From: Scedosporium boydii
Taxonomy: Eukaryota; Ascomycota; Sordariomycetes; Microascales; Microascaceae
Assembly (NCBI GenBank): GCA_002221725.1
Contig: NJFT01000054.1
Coordinates: forward strand, 62,001 to 126,000
DNA length: 64,000 bases
Direction: 5' to 3'
Shown here piece by piece: positions 25,176 through 35,571 of the stretch; positions within the stretch are counted from its first letter, which is position 1, and the number at the start of each line of letters is the position of its first letter. The position numbers and the translations under genes were made by a program. The notes beneath the pieces are model-generated. The model was not told where the DNA came from. It saw only the letters and a list, made by a program, of their open reading frames with translations, and did no database searches.

Positions 25176-26079
25176 ATGCAAAGTGGCATCAGACTGCTTC
25201 TTGTCCGCCACGGCGAGTCGGTCGACAACGTCGCTGGTCTCTAGTATGCCCGCTCCTTGCCCCTTTGGCCGTTGTCCGCCCGTCTAACAGCCCTCCATTG
25301 CCGGGTCTCGAGACTCTTCCCTATCCTCCCATGGAGTCCTTCAAGCAAAGGCTCTAGCCAAGCATCTGGCGGAGAGACCTGACATACAGGACGCAGCTTC
25401 AACATACTTTTTCGCTTCCCCTCTGGACAGGGCATTTCACACTGCCAAGGTCGTCCGGGATGCTTTGGCGATAGAGGGTAGTCACCCTATCTCTGAGGTT
25501 GTCCGATCGGAGCATCTTCGAGAGAAGCATTTCGGCTCGTTGGAAGGAGTCAAGTTTGGTAAACTAGGCCCTTATGCCTCGAGCCAGAAGCCAGAGGATA
25601 CTCCAGAGTCCTCCGACTCGATGATGATCCGGGCGAACTCGTTCGTCGTCTCTCACCTTCTTCCCGTCATTCAGCAGTTCCGTGGTGGCGCTGACGGTCC
25701 CCGTGTGGAAACCGTTATCATTGTTTCTCACGGCATCTTGCTCAACCACTTGACGAGGGCACTGCTGGGCACATTCCAGTCACAAGGACGGCCTATCCTA
25801 GGTCTCACCATCAACTATGGCCCAGGAGAAGCGCATTTGCATCTACCCTGGCGCAATACGGGATATTGCGAATGCTTGATTGACCCGGAAGATGCCTCAC
25901 TTCTGGATCTTGCTGAATTCGACACTGCGGCGATTCTAGCTGGCATGAAGCTTACTATACAGGCCATCAACCGTACCGAACACCTAGTCGGCCTGAAGAG
26001 GACGAGGGGCGGTATCGGCAGTGCTCAGTTTGACACGAGCCAGAAGACTCTGGATTCGTTCTTGGCGAAGAAGTCTTGA
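25176..26079 (+). CDS. Histidine-phosphatase (phosphoglycerate-mutase-like) protein
   Basis: Exon 1 begins with ATG at 25176 and carries the catalytic RHGE signature (LLLVRHGESVDNVAGL). The long exon 2 carries the rest: SHGVLQAKALAKHL, FASPLDRAFHTAKV with the second catalytic arginine region, EHLREKHFGSLEG, and IIVSHGILL with the second histidine. The family (PF00300) hydrolyses phosphomonoesters through a phosphohistidine; substrate unknown. The intron is problematic. A canonical splice 25230..25290 keeps frame but loses the conserved LYAGS turn. An intron 25244..25298 (GTATGC start, AT end) restores VAGLYAGSRDSS exactly and gives 282 residues. The C-terminus, QKTLDSFLAKKS at 26041-26076, resembles a PCNA-interacting peptide. 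Confidence 0.82.
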
Positions 26080-26493
26080 TTTTTTTGGACTGCCCAATGG
26101 TTTGTACTCTCTTGTTCGGTTTCCTACCTGTCTGCACCTACCCGGAGTACATGATGAGGCAATACAATATTCACAGACCTGTTCTGAACATTTCTTGTTG
26201 ATAAAGTTGTTTTCTCTCCTGATAACACTCCAAAATTCCACATCCGTGCTTTCTTCACTTTGGATAAGCTTGAAGCTAACTCGAACCCAAGGACAGGCGG
26301 CGTACGGCGTCGATAGTCATGATTTTTCTGCTGTTTGCGAGTATTGGTGTTATAGTTGTACCCAGCGGATAAAGCAAGCCATAGTTAATAGTAATGATAT
26401 CATATTTTGATACCCGAACTCTGATCTCTACCCATGCCGTGATGATCCAGTGATTCCCAATGCAATGCTTTTTCCCGAGTGACAGTCCCTATC
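26080..26493. other. Convergent 3' intergenic region
   Basis: These 414 bases lie between the stops of the PGAM-like gene (+) and EME1 (-). I see no gene. Confidence 0.55.
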
Positions 26494-28599
26494 CTATACA
26501 TCTGTGCTAGTCTCATCCCTTCCCGTAAAAACCTTATGCATCCTCTTACTCAACGCCTGCCCAATAGTCCTATCCGACAAATCCCCATCCCTATTCGTAC
26601 TCTTCCTACAATCCTGCAAAACCAGCGGACCCCCCAACTCGAGCTGTCTAACAAGCTGACTCACCGACGGACACTCCGCCGCGATACCATACGCCACCGG
26701 CGCCGTAACACGCGTAATCTCCTGCAACATGCGCACGTACGTGTCCGCCGCATCCTCGCCGCTCCTGACCTGCCCGACATCCATGCAGAAAGCGGCAGCA
26801 GAGGCGTTGGCCTCGTCGCGGCGACGGCGGTAGGGGACCGTCGAGATGTGCTGCGTGAAGGTTACGATCCACCGGGCTGTTTCGACGGGGGCGTTGGTGT
26901 GGTGGATCATGACGCCGTGGGTAACTTGGAGGGCGAGGAGGCCGTCTTCGATGAGGTCTTCGTCGACGTATTCGGTTCGGGTAGCGGCGGGTTTCTTTCG
27001 GCGCGAGGATCCTGAAGCGGATTGCGTTGAAGCGGAATTGCTTGTTGAAGAAGCGCCCACATTGCGCACAGCGGCTGCGAATTGGCGGTTCCGCAGATTG
27101 CGGTTTCGGCGCATCCAAGGATCGAGACCCTGGATAAGGTAGAGAAGTGTATGGTCCGGGAAATGGCGTTTCATCAACCCAACATGCCAGTGTAAATCTT
27201 TCCGATCCTGCTCTAGACACAGGCCAATAAACTCCTCCGACGCCATCACGACGAGCGCAAACGTTTCTCTCTCGACGCGCTCGGGCACGGGTTCATAGTG
27301 GCCCTTTTCCTCGTCGTACCTAGCCCTCACCCTGCGCCTCCACCGAACGACGTGATCCACAGGGCTTTGCCACGGCATGTCCTGGATCTCCAGCTCCTTG
27401 AGCAGGGTCTGCGTCTGGACAGTGAGGGATTCGTCCAGCGTCGAGGGTATGTCGACGATCATTTCCCGCGCCGACATCTTCTTGTCGGTTCGGGCTTTGT
27501 TCACCTCTGCGAGGGCGGCAGCGCGGGCCTTTTCCCTGGCTTTTTGCGCCTTGGCTTCTTCGCGGCCTTGTTTCTTCTTTTCCTTTTCGGCTTCGCGGAG
27601 TTGTTTGTCTCGCGCGCGTTCTTCAGCCGTTCGTTTGGTGGTGGTGGTGGTAGTGGAGAGGCTGGTGGTTCGTGAGGTGGTCGAGGTCTTCGTCGAGGCA
27701 GTTCTTGATGTGGAGGGAGTGGCCTTTGTTCGTGCGGGATTAGGAAGGAGGCTCCGGTATGTGTTCCCAGGGCGCAGATTGGCGATATCGGGGAAAGAAT
27801 CATCGGATGATGCCAGTCGGTTCTCGATATCCGACCCTGAGTCAATGTTGATGACATCTCGTTTAGGAGGGGGCAGTTCAGGCGCGGAGCTAGATATGGG
27901 GTCCCAGTCTTTACGGGGACGGGGAGGTGAGAGATCGCTGATTGGACTTGGCGTGTCTAACAGGTTTGTGGAGTATGTATCTCCTCCAGAAATGGTTGCC
28001 GAACGATGGAGACACTTTTCGTTGTCCCGAAGTTGAGCTGGGCGACGGTTTGGTGAAGGGGTCTTACGCTCCGGTGAGGGCGAGAATGTGAATGGGTCAT
28101 GGCTAGTGGATAGCTCACCGCTCTGGGCTGTGGTTCTCGTAGGTTGGATCTTCGAAGCAAAATCTGGCGTGCTCGACAGCTCAATAGGATCGTCGAAAGC
28201 TCGGCTCCTAACCCCAGGCGGCTTCTTCGTAGTCGCCCGACTCGAGGAATCGCCCGTGTACGAAGCCGTCCTATTAAATATCCGACGAGGATCCTTCCTC
28301 AAAGGGCCCTGTTGAGATTTCACCTTCGCGAGTTCGGGGAAATCGGACGAGTCCGAAAGATCGGAAAGGGCCAGCACGTTCGCTCTCCTCGGGGGAGGGC
28401 TACTGCTGGCGTCGCGGCAGATGCGCTTGCCTGACTGTGACTGTGAGTTCGTGGCATGGTCGGTGATGTCGTTGAATACGCCGTCGTCCGACCTTCGCTT
28501 TCGGGCGTTCGGTTCTTTGGTTGTCCGTCGAGGACTGGGACGTGGGATCCTGGGAGCGGGTGGGCTCGAGGATAGGAGGCTTATGACTTCGCCAGTCAT
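26494..28599 (-). CDS. eme1: EME1/Mms4-type subunit of the Mus81 crossover-junction endonuclease
   Basis: One intronless frame. I choose the start at 28599 (MTGEVISLLSSSPP), because fungal Eme1 proteins typically begin with a VISLLSSSP-type motif; the frame stays open to an ATG at 28770. That gives 701 residues: a disordered Ser/Pro/Arg-rich N-terminal half, a strongly charged Lys/Glu/Ala helical stretch (about 310-372), an ERCC4-like nuclease fold (about 375-615) and a helix-hairpin-helix-like C-terminus. The catalytic ERKxxxD motif is absent, as expected for the non-catalytic Eme1/Mms4 partner of Mus81. The complex cuts branched recombination and replication intermediates in the nucleus. 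An insertion rich in Ser and Lys/Arg splits the nuclease fold at about 515-540. Confidence 0.87.
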   Translation of the reverse strand: MTGEVISLLSSSPPAPRIPRPSPRRTTKEPNARKRRSDDGVFNDITDHATNSQSQSGKRICRDASSSPPPRRANVLALSDLSDSSDFPELAKVKSQQGPLRKDPRRIFNRTASYTGDSSSRATTKKPPGVRSRAFDDPIELSSTPDFASKIQPTRTTAQSGELSTSHDPFTFSPSPERKTPSPNRRPAQLRDNEKCLHRSATISGGDTYSTNLLDTPSPISDLSPPRPRKDWDPISSSAPELPPPKRDVINIDSGSDIENRLASSDDSFPDIANLRPGNTYRSLLPNPARTKATPSTSRTASTKTSTTSRTTSLSTTTTTTKRTAEERARDKQLREAEKEKKKQGREEAKAQKAREKARAAALAEVNKARTDKKMSAREMIVDIPSTLDESLTVQTQTLLKELEIQDMPWQSPVDHVVRWRRRVRARYDEEKGHYEPVPERVERETFALVVMASEEFIGLCLEQDRKDLHWHVGLMKRHFPDHTLLYLIQGLDPWMRRNRNLRNRQFAAAVRNVGASSTSNSASTQSASGSSRRKKPAATRTEYVDEDLIEDGLLALQVTHGVMIHHTNAPVETARWIVTFTQHISTVPYRRRRDEANASAAAFCMDVGQVRSGEDAADTYVRMLQEITRVTAPVAYGIAAECPSVSQLVRQLELGGPLVLQDCRKSTNRDGDLSDRTIGQALSKRMHKVFTGRDETSTDV

Positions 28600-29177
28600 G
28601 AGGCGATTCGTGTGGTACTTGCGCGTGAAGACAATGGATGCATGGGGAGGTTCTCTTGCAGCTAAAAGGGAGGGTTTCGTCGTAGAAATCGTATGGCAAT
28701 GGGCTGCACATCGATCGAATACACACAAAACACGACAACGTTCGTGGACACCAAATTCACCAAAGTCCAAGACTTCGCGAAATCAACACAAATCCACGTG
28801 ATCCACAGGCCATGTTCTCCACTAGAAAGTTCCGCTGGAAAGCACCGTTAGCATGCAGCAGGACGCTAAAACAATCCTTCTTCCAGAAGGCTTCATGCCC
28901 TGCGTTAGTGCCAGGTGATACCGGACCGGGTACAAGGTTGAAGCGCGAGTTACAGTCTCTGTCGTTCCTGCCTTCCGAATCTCTTCGTGTTAACCTTCCG
29001 TAGAACACGACGGGTACAAACAGAATGTATAAATCCGGCATTTACTATGGAAAAGAACGCCTGTGCAAGGTTGGCATGATTCTACACAGGCACTCCGCGT
29101 GGTCTCTGGCAAAGACTCGGCGATCCCAGTCGAGGTCCACGGTTGATCCCCAACGAGGTCAATGCTCATGGAGAATC

Positions 29178-29193
29178 TACTTCGTACTTCGTA
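29178..29193. repeat. Two overlapping TACTTCGTA copies
   Basis: CTACTTCGTACTTCGTAG contains two perfect 9-mers that share TA (29178-29186 and 29185-29193). Confidence 0.65.
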
Positions 29194-30590
29194 GAGACAA
29201 GGACGGAAGAGAGAACAAACAAATTGGAACTAACTAAGCCAACCCTATTTCCCCATTGGGGCAGGATAAGCAGGTTTCAGAGTCACTGATGAGGGTACGA
29301 GGAACAGCCTGTGCCGAGAAGGAGGGACGATGAATTGCGATCGACCCTCCTGGGCTGGGGGAGGGGAACTTTTTCGTCTGATTCTAGATTCTGAGCAAAA
29401 GATGGTGGCGGCCTCCCTCCCCCCAGAAAAGAAAAGGGATGGAAAGGAGGAAGAAAAAAGCACAAGCAAATGTGGCGGGCGGGGAGGGAGGAAGATCTGC
29501 ACGTCTCAAACACTCTGTTTGTCGCTCTTCGGATGACTTTACGATTGGGTGGCTGGGCGATATTGGACGGATCTTGAACGTCCAAGCACAAGATCCACAT
29601 GTTTGCCAACTCTGGCCCATGTTTGGTCTGCATAAGGACTGTTATGCAACAGTTTATGGAGCGCGTCAAAGCGTGCATATCGGGTGGTCAGGTCCACGAT
29701 TGTTGTGTTGTTGTGACGGCTCCATTTTGCGATTCCTCGGACTGTTACGGAATATTTCTTCTGGAGAACCATGGAGGGAGACACTTGGTTCGCCCGAGCC
29801 GCGCCTCTTCTTATCGATTGTCGATTGGACGTGGAAATGGCGAGGGTTTAGAATGTGTTTGAGTCTGCTTTCTTTGTACATCTTTAACAAGAAGGCTGGA
29901 AGGCCGGAAGGCTAGACTGGGGAAACCAGATTTGGCGAAAAGCGATTCCGAACTGAGGCTTACTGGCCTTCCTCTGCAGTACACTAACCTACTTCGGAGT
30001 CTCGAAGAATGCGAGCATTGTTAACTGTCATCAGAGTGGGAGTGCTTTGCAGTGCAGTGTACTTCCTACGTCGCATGCAAGTTATTCTGTGGGGAGATCA
30101 AACGGGCACTTTGTATCCTGCTTAGCTCTAGCTTGAGCACGGGCTCACCGCACTTGGAAGCGACTCACGACTTGACTGGTTATGCTGTCGAGTTGACGAG
30201 CATGAGGCTGCTTGATGTCGATCACGTTCGCCGCACATGTGCGTGACAAAATGCAAAGAGAATGGGGTAGTAGCCATATGGCATGGACGGTCAAATGGAA
30301 TTCAAAAACTAAGAGCCGCATCGATAACGAGTGGAGGCCGTAGCGGGATATGCTTCATCAACGGGATGGGAATGTGGGCACTGCTTCTTCAGCTTTCTGC
30401 CGAATCACCACGCTACTGAAAGAGCCGATATGCCTCACTAGGCTAGAGGCGCTAATTAAATTCGCCAATGTTCGTTTCGGGGAAGAAGGCCGTCTAAAGT
30501 ACTAACTCGATGTGGTGAGCTCCGAACTTATGTCTGAGGTGCAAGCCTTACTTCGTCGAGCTCGGCTTCGTGATCGAGTAAACCACGAGG

Positions 30591-30632
30591 AACTACACTA
30601 GCTACGAACATACCTGATGGTGTAGTGTAGTT
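30591..30632. repeat. Inverted repeat with 10-bp perfect arms
   Basis: AACTACACTA (30591-30600) is exactly complementary in reverse to TAGTGTAGTT (30623-30632), with a 22-base spacer containing CTACGAAC. The same ACTACACTA word is fused to TACTTCG sites at about 7732 and 13071. Confidence 0.65.
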
Positions 30633-31756
30633 TAGCTTTCAAATCTGGACAAGATGAACGTCAAAACTGTCAAAAGTAGTGCATGAAACGAGCAGACACA
30701 TGGCATGTGGATCAGAAATAGGATCAAGGCTACGCCGGGATTGGAGAGTCTGATGCCGATCTGGCGCTATGAAATAAGCCACAGAAAAAAAAGGAAAGAA
30801 ATGTACTTTACAAAAGTCTCATGGGGAAGCGGGCGATGAAGATACTTGCTTCTTTTGTTCTTACCAAGATCTGCTTCCGGCAAAGCATCACTTTATATGG
30901 GCCAATCGTCAAATGCGTCAGTGTAGCAATGAGGGCTGTTGAATCTGTGAGGCCAGGTTCCCCGCCGTGGTCGATTTTGAAATCGTGAAAACGCCGTCAT
31001 CGTTAAGCACGCAAAAGACCCGCTGTTTCGAGTAACTTTTAGATACCCTTTCGGTTCATCACGAGACGTCGTACAGGACATTGCAGTAAATTCTCATGGA
31101 CAGAACGAGGTCAGACTCTGCATGCCCATGCTTTGGGAAGGTGGCGTCCCGCGCCGTTCCAGTTGTACAACCTCCTCGGCGAGTACCGACCGACCGCCGG
31201 ACGCACGCAGACTACCTGCGGCTCCTGCTTCGTGCTTGCAAAAGCCGTCCTGCCAGAATAGTCGGCGCGAGATATTATACAGGCAGCGAGTATGGCGCAC
31301 GCACCAAAAACCTACAGCGGGGTGGGATTGGCCGGATCGGGTTTCACCGTCTTCCCCCCCCAAGAATGATCAAATGTCTTTCTACGTAGTGATCAAGATT
31401 TCCATGCTTGCCGGGTCCTACCCACCCATGTACTTTGTAGACACGAACTGGCCTTCTCCGATTCCTGTTCTTGCTCAGGACATGTGCATCCCATTGACCG
31501 CATTGACCGCGGACAGCAGAGCCGACGGCGGTGATGTGCCGGCTGGGGTACTCTCATAGATCCGTGGTTCGGATGAGCCGCCTTATGTTCGTTTCCTTTA
31601 CTGGTTTGGCAAATGATGGTTGACTGGAGGACCTCAACCGCCTGGAACTAAGTCTTAGCCCCGCCACATCCAGGATTCTGACAGTACGTGCCCTCCGGAC
31701 TCCGGAGCTCTTCTCGTGGTAGCGGGTGGGTGGTTGCTTTGACTTCCGAAGCGAGC

Positions 31757-31765
31757 TACTTCGTA
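31757..31765. repeat. Dispersed 9-mer TACTTCGTA
   Basis: Perfect copy in CTACTTCGTAG, a small palindrome with a TTC centre. Confidence 0.6.
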
Positions 31766-33326
31766 GATCAGTGCCATTAGTAGATGCTCCCAACATTCCC
31801 TATGTGGGGTGCTAGGTATTCCTTACTGGATCGTAGGCTTACACCCATTACCTATGCTTATGACGGAGAAGACTCATAGATGATGGCCTCGACATTGGGG
31901 AGGAGCGGATATCTTCAGAAGGAAAATCACCCCGCAGTGCAGAGCCCGTGCCACGCTCCGGCACACGGCACACGTGCAGGATAGCATCGCCGATTCAAGG
32001 ATGCAGAGAAGAAACGAGGCCCGACCCCGCACATCTTGAATCAAGCAGGGGCCTCCCTTGAATCCTCAGCGTATGCGCATGAAGGGTGACCTTGGGCGCT
32101 TCTCCTTCGCAAGGAGCTTTTGAGGGACGGATTCTGGTAGAGATGGCGGGGGTGGAGGATGAAACGAAACGGCATTCTGAAGGACAGCCTCACATTTGTG
32201 GCTGGTAGGCTGGGCTTGGCCATATCGAAGTTCATGCGTGAGGGTATGCTTGATTCGGAGCTATGTAACCTTCCGACTAGATCCATCAATTAGCTGGGAG
32301 GGGTACCACAAGGTCGTTCTGTTAGAGGGTGAGCAAACGTCGTCGATGTCTCTTCGGACCGACGAGGTCCCCACTAATACGGAGGGGTAGAAGAAACAGG
32401 CATTATTGTGTTTCGAGCATAGACCCAGGGAGATGAAAGAACCTGTGTTAGCGAGAAATCGGTCTTGGATATCTGGTTGTAGTGTTTGAAGGACTACCGT
32501 ATTTTCTTGCTCTTCGTGGGAGTCACCCTGGCCGGGAGTTCGAGTGCGCCACAAGGAAACATCTGGATCGGGCTGGGCCGGCTCGCGGCTGCAGTTGCAA
32601 CGCTGAACTAGATAGAGGCAACAGAGTTCAGGACCAACGATATCGATGAACCGCCCCGAAGACCCATTGACAGCCTCCGCGACACTAGTCAGTACCGGAC
32701 TAGCCCCGCAAAAGTACTTGATCCAATGCCTCAAGGATGAGATGGGATTCTCTCAAGATCGAAGAGCAGCCTGGCATGTAAGCGCTTGGTCGACGAATTG
32801 GGGCTGGCGGGAAGGAACGGGCGCTGTGCGCTGGGCGTTAAAAGGGCCGGGCTAAGATGTTTCTTCAATTTCCGCCTCGGGCGTTAAGAAGAAACAGACA
32901 AGGGAATCGGAGAAATCTCCCGCCTTGCTGCAATCACGAACAAATCCCTGGCGAATATGTACTGTTTCTGAAGCGTTTCTGGAATTTCTGGGGCGACAGA
33001 CGTCCTCTGGAGTCTGCAGCCACCAGGTGGCGATAATTTTGTGGTGAGGTGGTTGACTGAACTTTGATTTACTCCATCTCGTTAGAGAGCCGCGAAACAG
33101 TGGGGAGTCTCGTTTCGAAAGAACATAGAACAGTTTTAGTGAGCAAGACGTTGTTAGCAGTGATCAATCTGTGTTGGAATGGTTACTGTGTATGAAGTAG
33201 TCGTCTCAGGACGTAATATACAATCAACCATCACGGCAAGGGTGCTGGGAGTGTTTGGTATGTACGTATTACTGAGTACAGTACGAACAAGCTGGCGACA
33301 CAGGGGAGGAGCAATGCGTGAAGGAG

Positions 33327-33335
33327 TACGAAGTA
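33327..33335. repeat. Dispersed 9-mer TACGAAGTA
   Basis: Perfect copy in GAGTACGAAGTAAAGG, with degenerate copies nearby (33191, 33446). Confidence 0.6.
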
Positions 33336-33794
33336 AAGGAGTGTGTGGATGGTTCGATTCCAGGTTCGTACTTGTGCTCTGCGGGGATTCTTGAGGAGGA
33401 AAGTGGGACGGATACAGGTATTTGGGGCAGTGTTTGATCACTTTTTACTTCGTCGAACATCTGTGCTCTAACAAAGTACAATGTAGTTTACTCTTGTTGC
33501 TTCCTACCTCCTTCGTCCCTGGAGAACTGATACAATCCAGGACATTTCGAGAAACAGCACGCGTAAATAAGCCAGCTGAAAAGCCGGGCGATGAAGCTGC
33601 CAAAAGGGGAATACCAATTCTGGCCATTCCTATCCAAAAGTGTTCCCCGACCTGAACATTCACTCAATGGCTCAGAGCCAAGGTGACGGGATATTATGCA
33701 TGTACAAAGTATGGTTGGTATTGGTCTCGAATGGCCCAGTTTCCACTTTCCAGGCTGGCAAGGGTCTTCCTGCGCACTGTGCATCTACTGCTTG

Positions 33795-33813
33795 TACTTC
33801 GTACTAGTACGAA
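33795..33813. repeat. TACTTCGTA inside a 16-bp perfect palindrome
   Basis: The 9-mer at 33795-33803 runs into TTCGTACTAGTACGAA (33798-33813), which equals its own reverse complement. Confidence 0.7.
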
Positions 33814-35224
33814 CGAGACAGGTGGACGTGGGACGTGGAGGAGTCGTGGAGCGTGGAGACATACCCTTGTCGAGTGCGAAGAGAAAGAGTAACCGTCCAG
33901 GTGGTCTCTGCGAACTGAACAAGTCAGGTCCTTCTCGGTCTCTCTCCTTACTTCCTAGGACTCTCTGCACAAGCACAACCAAGTTTGGTCTGACTTTTGG
34001 ATCACATTGATCCTGCCCCACTCAGCAAACTTTCATCGTTGATTGATTTTATGTCACGTCCTCATCGTGACAGCGGGAAGGTAGCACATTAGTGGTGGCT
34101 GGATAGGGTGGCAGTTAAGTACGAGTACATGCTGCGAGTACATGCAACAGTCAAAAGAGGCATGGGTTTCGCGTGGAAAGTGGTGTATGAAGTAGTATAC
34201 ATTGATGTCCTTAAGGTAAGTCCACCCACATGTTGGGAGGAGTGACACTGCGATCTCCAGGAGGTTGTTCCTGGATATATGGAGTAACGTATCTCAGTCC
34301 TGTATTCGATACTTTCTCCGTAAGTACCTACCATCGAGGCCCACCTCCACCTGGAAATGGATACTAAAGAGGTTAAGAGGGAAAACCACAAACCACTTGA
34401 AGACAAGGCAAGGTGAAAAGGCAAGCGAGGGCAAGGGGCATTTTGAGTTCTGAGCATTCATCACTCCCCCAATCATGGGCGCGACCGTTCGAGGGTATTA
34501 TCGCGTTGCGTTTAATTTGAAGAGGTGCCTCGCCGAAGCTAGCAAACGTGAACACCCCTTCGCAGAGAGGCCAGACGATACCTCGGACTTGAGTACTTCG
34601 CACACCAGGACGCGAAGACGTCGACAAGAACAGCCCGGACCCTGGCTCCTGGGCTCCTGTCCTTGCTCGCTTGGCCTCGCCTGGTCGTTGGTCTTCATAT
34701 CCCCTGGTCTCCTCTGATTGTCGCATCGCACACTGATAAACATCGATGGTCACCTCGACCTTCACAAACCAAGCACTGTCCTCTGAACTATTCCTTACAC
34801 GAGATTTCCTTTTTTTCCCGGATCGCCTGGAACATATGGCGGCGTGATCTTCGCTTTCTTCCCGCGTCATCGACTTCTTTGTTTCTTCTTTTTGCCTTCT
34901 TTTTGCGGGACCAAACGAATGATACCCGTGTGAGGGCCAACAGAAGGCATCATTTCAAATTACACTGACCTGACGAGAATCTACGAACGGCGAACTTGAT
35001 GGAACGGAGCTCAGTATAAGTCTGAGAACCTCATTTGCACTTGACCGCCGGTGTTGGGAACTAGTTAGCGTCGGCTCATACTTCAGTGAGAGCGTGAGAG
35101 CTGTCGTGGAGTGTACATCATTGATACTGATTGTACAACTAAAAAGCGAAGTACCCCGTACCGAATACCTCAGAAAACCCCTATTACCATTGGCGTCTCG
35201 CACGCCGTTGTGGAGTAGCGTGGG

Positions 35225-35255
35225 TTGTGGATTGTGGATTGTGGACTGTGGATTG
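35225..35255. repeat. Short tandem repeat of TTGTGGA
   Basis: About 4.4 copies of a 7-base unit: three perfect, one with a single change, one partial. It lies 317 bases upstream of the kinesin start. Confidence 0.75.
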
Positions 35256-35332
35256 ACTTCAGGTACCACGCCTGCCACACCTGGCGGGACAGGTTTGATT
35301 CGAGGCCAGACCACCCATTGCCCTTACACCCT

Positions 35333-35341
35333 TACTTCGTA
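35333..35341. repeat. Dispersed 9-mer TACTTCGTA upstream of the kinesin gene
   Basis: Perfect copy 231 bases upstream of the kinesin ATG, so in the likely promoter or leader. Confidence 0.6.
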
Positions 35342-35571
35342 CAGCGGAAGTAACACCTGCCGCGAGCAAGGCACTCCCACTCCCCTTTCCGCCTCTCCTT
35401 CTGCTCCTTGTTTTTATTTAAATTTTTTTGGCCTCTTACTTTTTTTTTTATCCTACCCCCTACTGGCCTGGTATCTTTTTATCCAATTGTCCTAATTCCT
35501 ATTATCCGGGCCGACACAAACACATTCCACTCATAAGTGTAGAGGTCTTCCTCTTTTGACCTCGCGCCGTC

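Larger units (their letters stand above)
28600..35571. other. 7-kb gene-poor region
   Basis: The longest stretch without a supportable gene. It contains many short overlapping ORFs (up to 165 codons) on both strands, none with a recognisable domain. It is not strongly AT-rich. It holds six of the 13 perfect TACTTCGTA copies I counted (29178, 29185, 31757, 33327, 33795, 35333) plus many degenerate ones. A 10-bp-arm inverted repeat and a 7-bp tandem repeat are listed separately. The last ~200 bases are pyrimidine-rich and probably form the kinesin leader. Confidence 0.5.

Noticed and set aside
26479..28036. Plus-strand frames opposite EME1
   Set aside because: Antisense shadows of repetitive Ser/Arg-rich coding sequence.
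28600..28770. Upstream in-frame start giving a 758-residue EME1
   Set aside because: The extra 57 residues are Cys/His-rich and unlike the family; the VISLLSSSP motif marks the usual N-terminus.
29439..29915. 158-codon plus-strand frame
   Set aside because: Overlaps equally long minus-strand frames; no domain or splice structure.
31122..31559. 145-codon plus-strand frame in the gene-poor region
   Set aside because: No recognisable domain, and similar-length frames overlap it on both strands.
32261..32734. 157-codon minus-strand frame
   Set aside because: Unrecognisable and isolated; kept as possible but not supported.
33351..33361. tRNA B-box-like GGTTCGATTCC
   Set aside because: The flanking bases cannot form a T stem, and no A box or acceptor stem is visible.
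34373..34870. 165-codon minus-strand frame upstream of the kinesin gene
   Set aside because: No domain; low-complexity; overlaps an opposite-strand frame.
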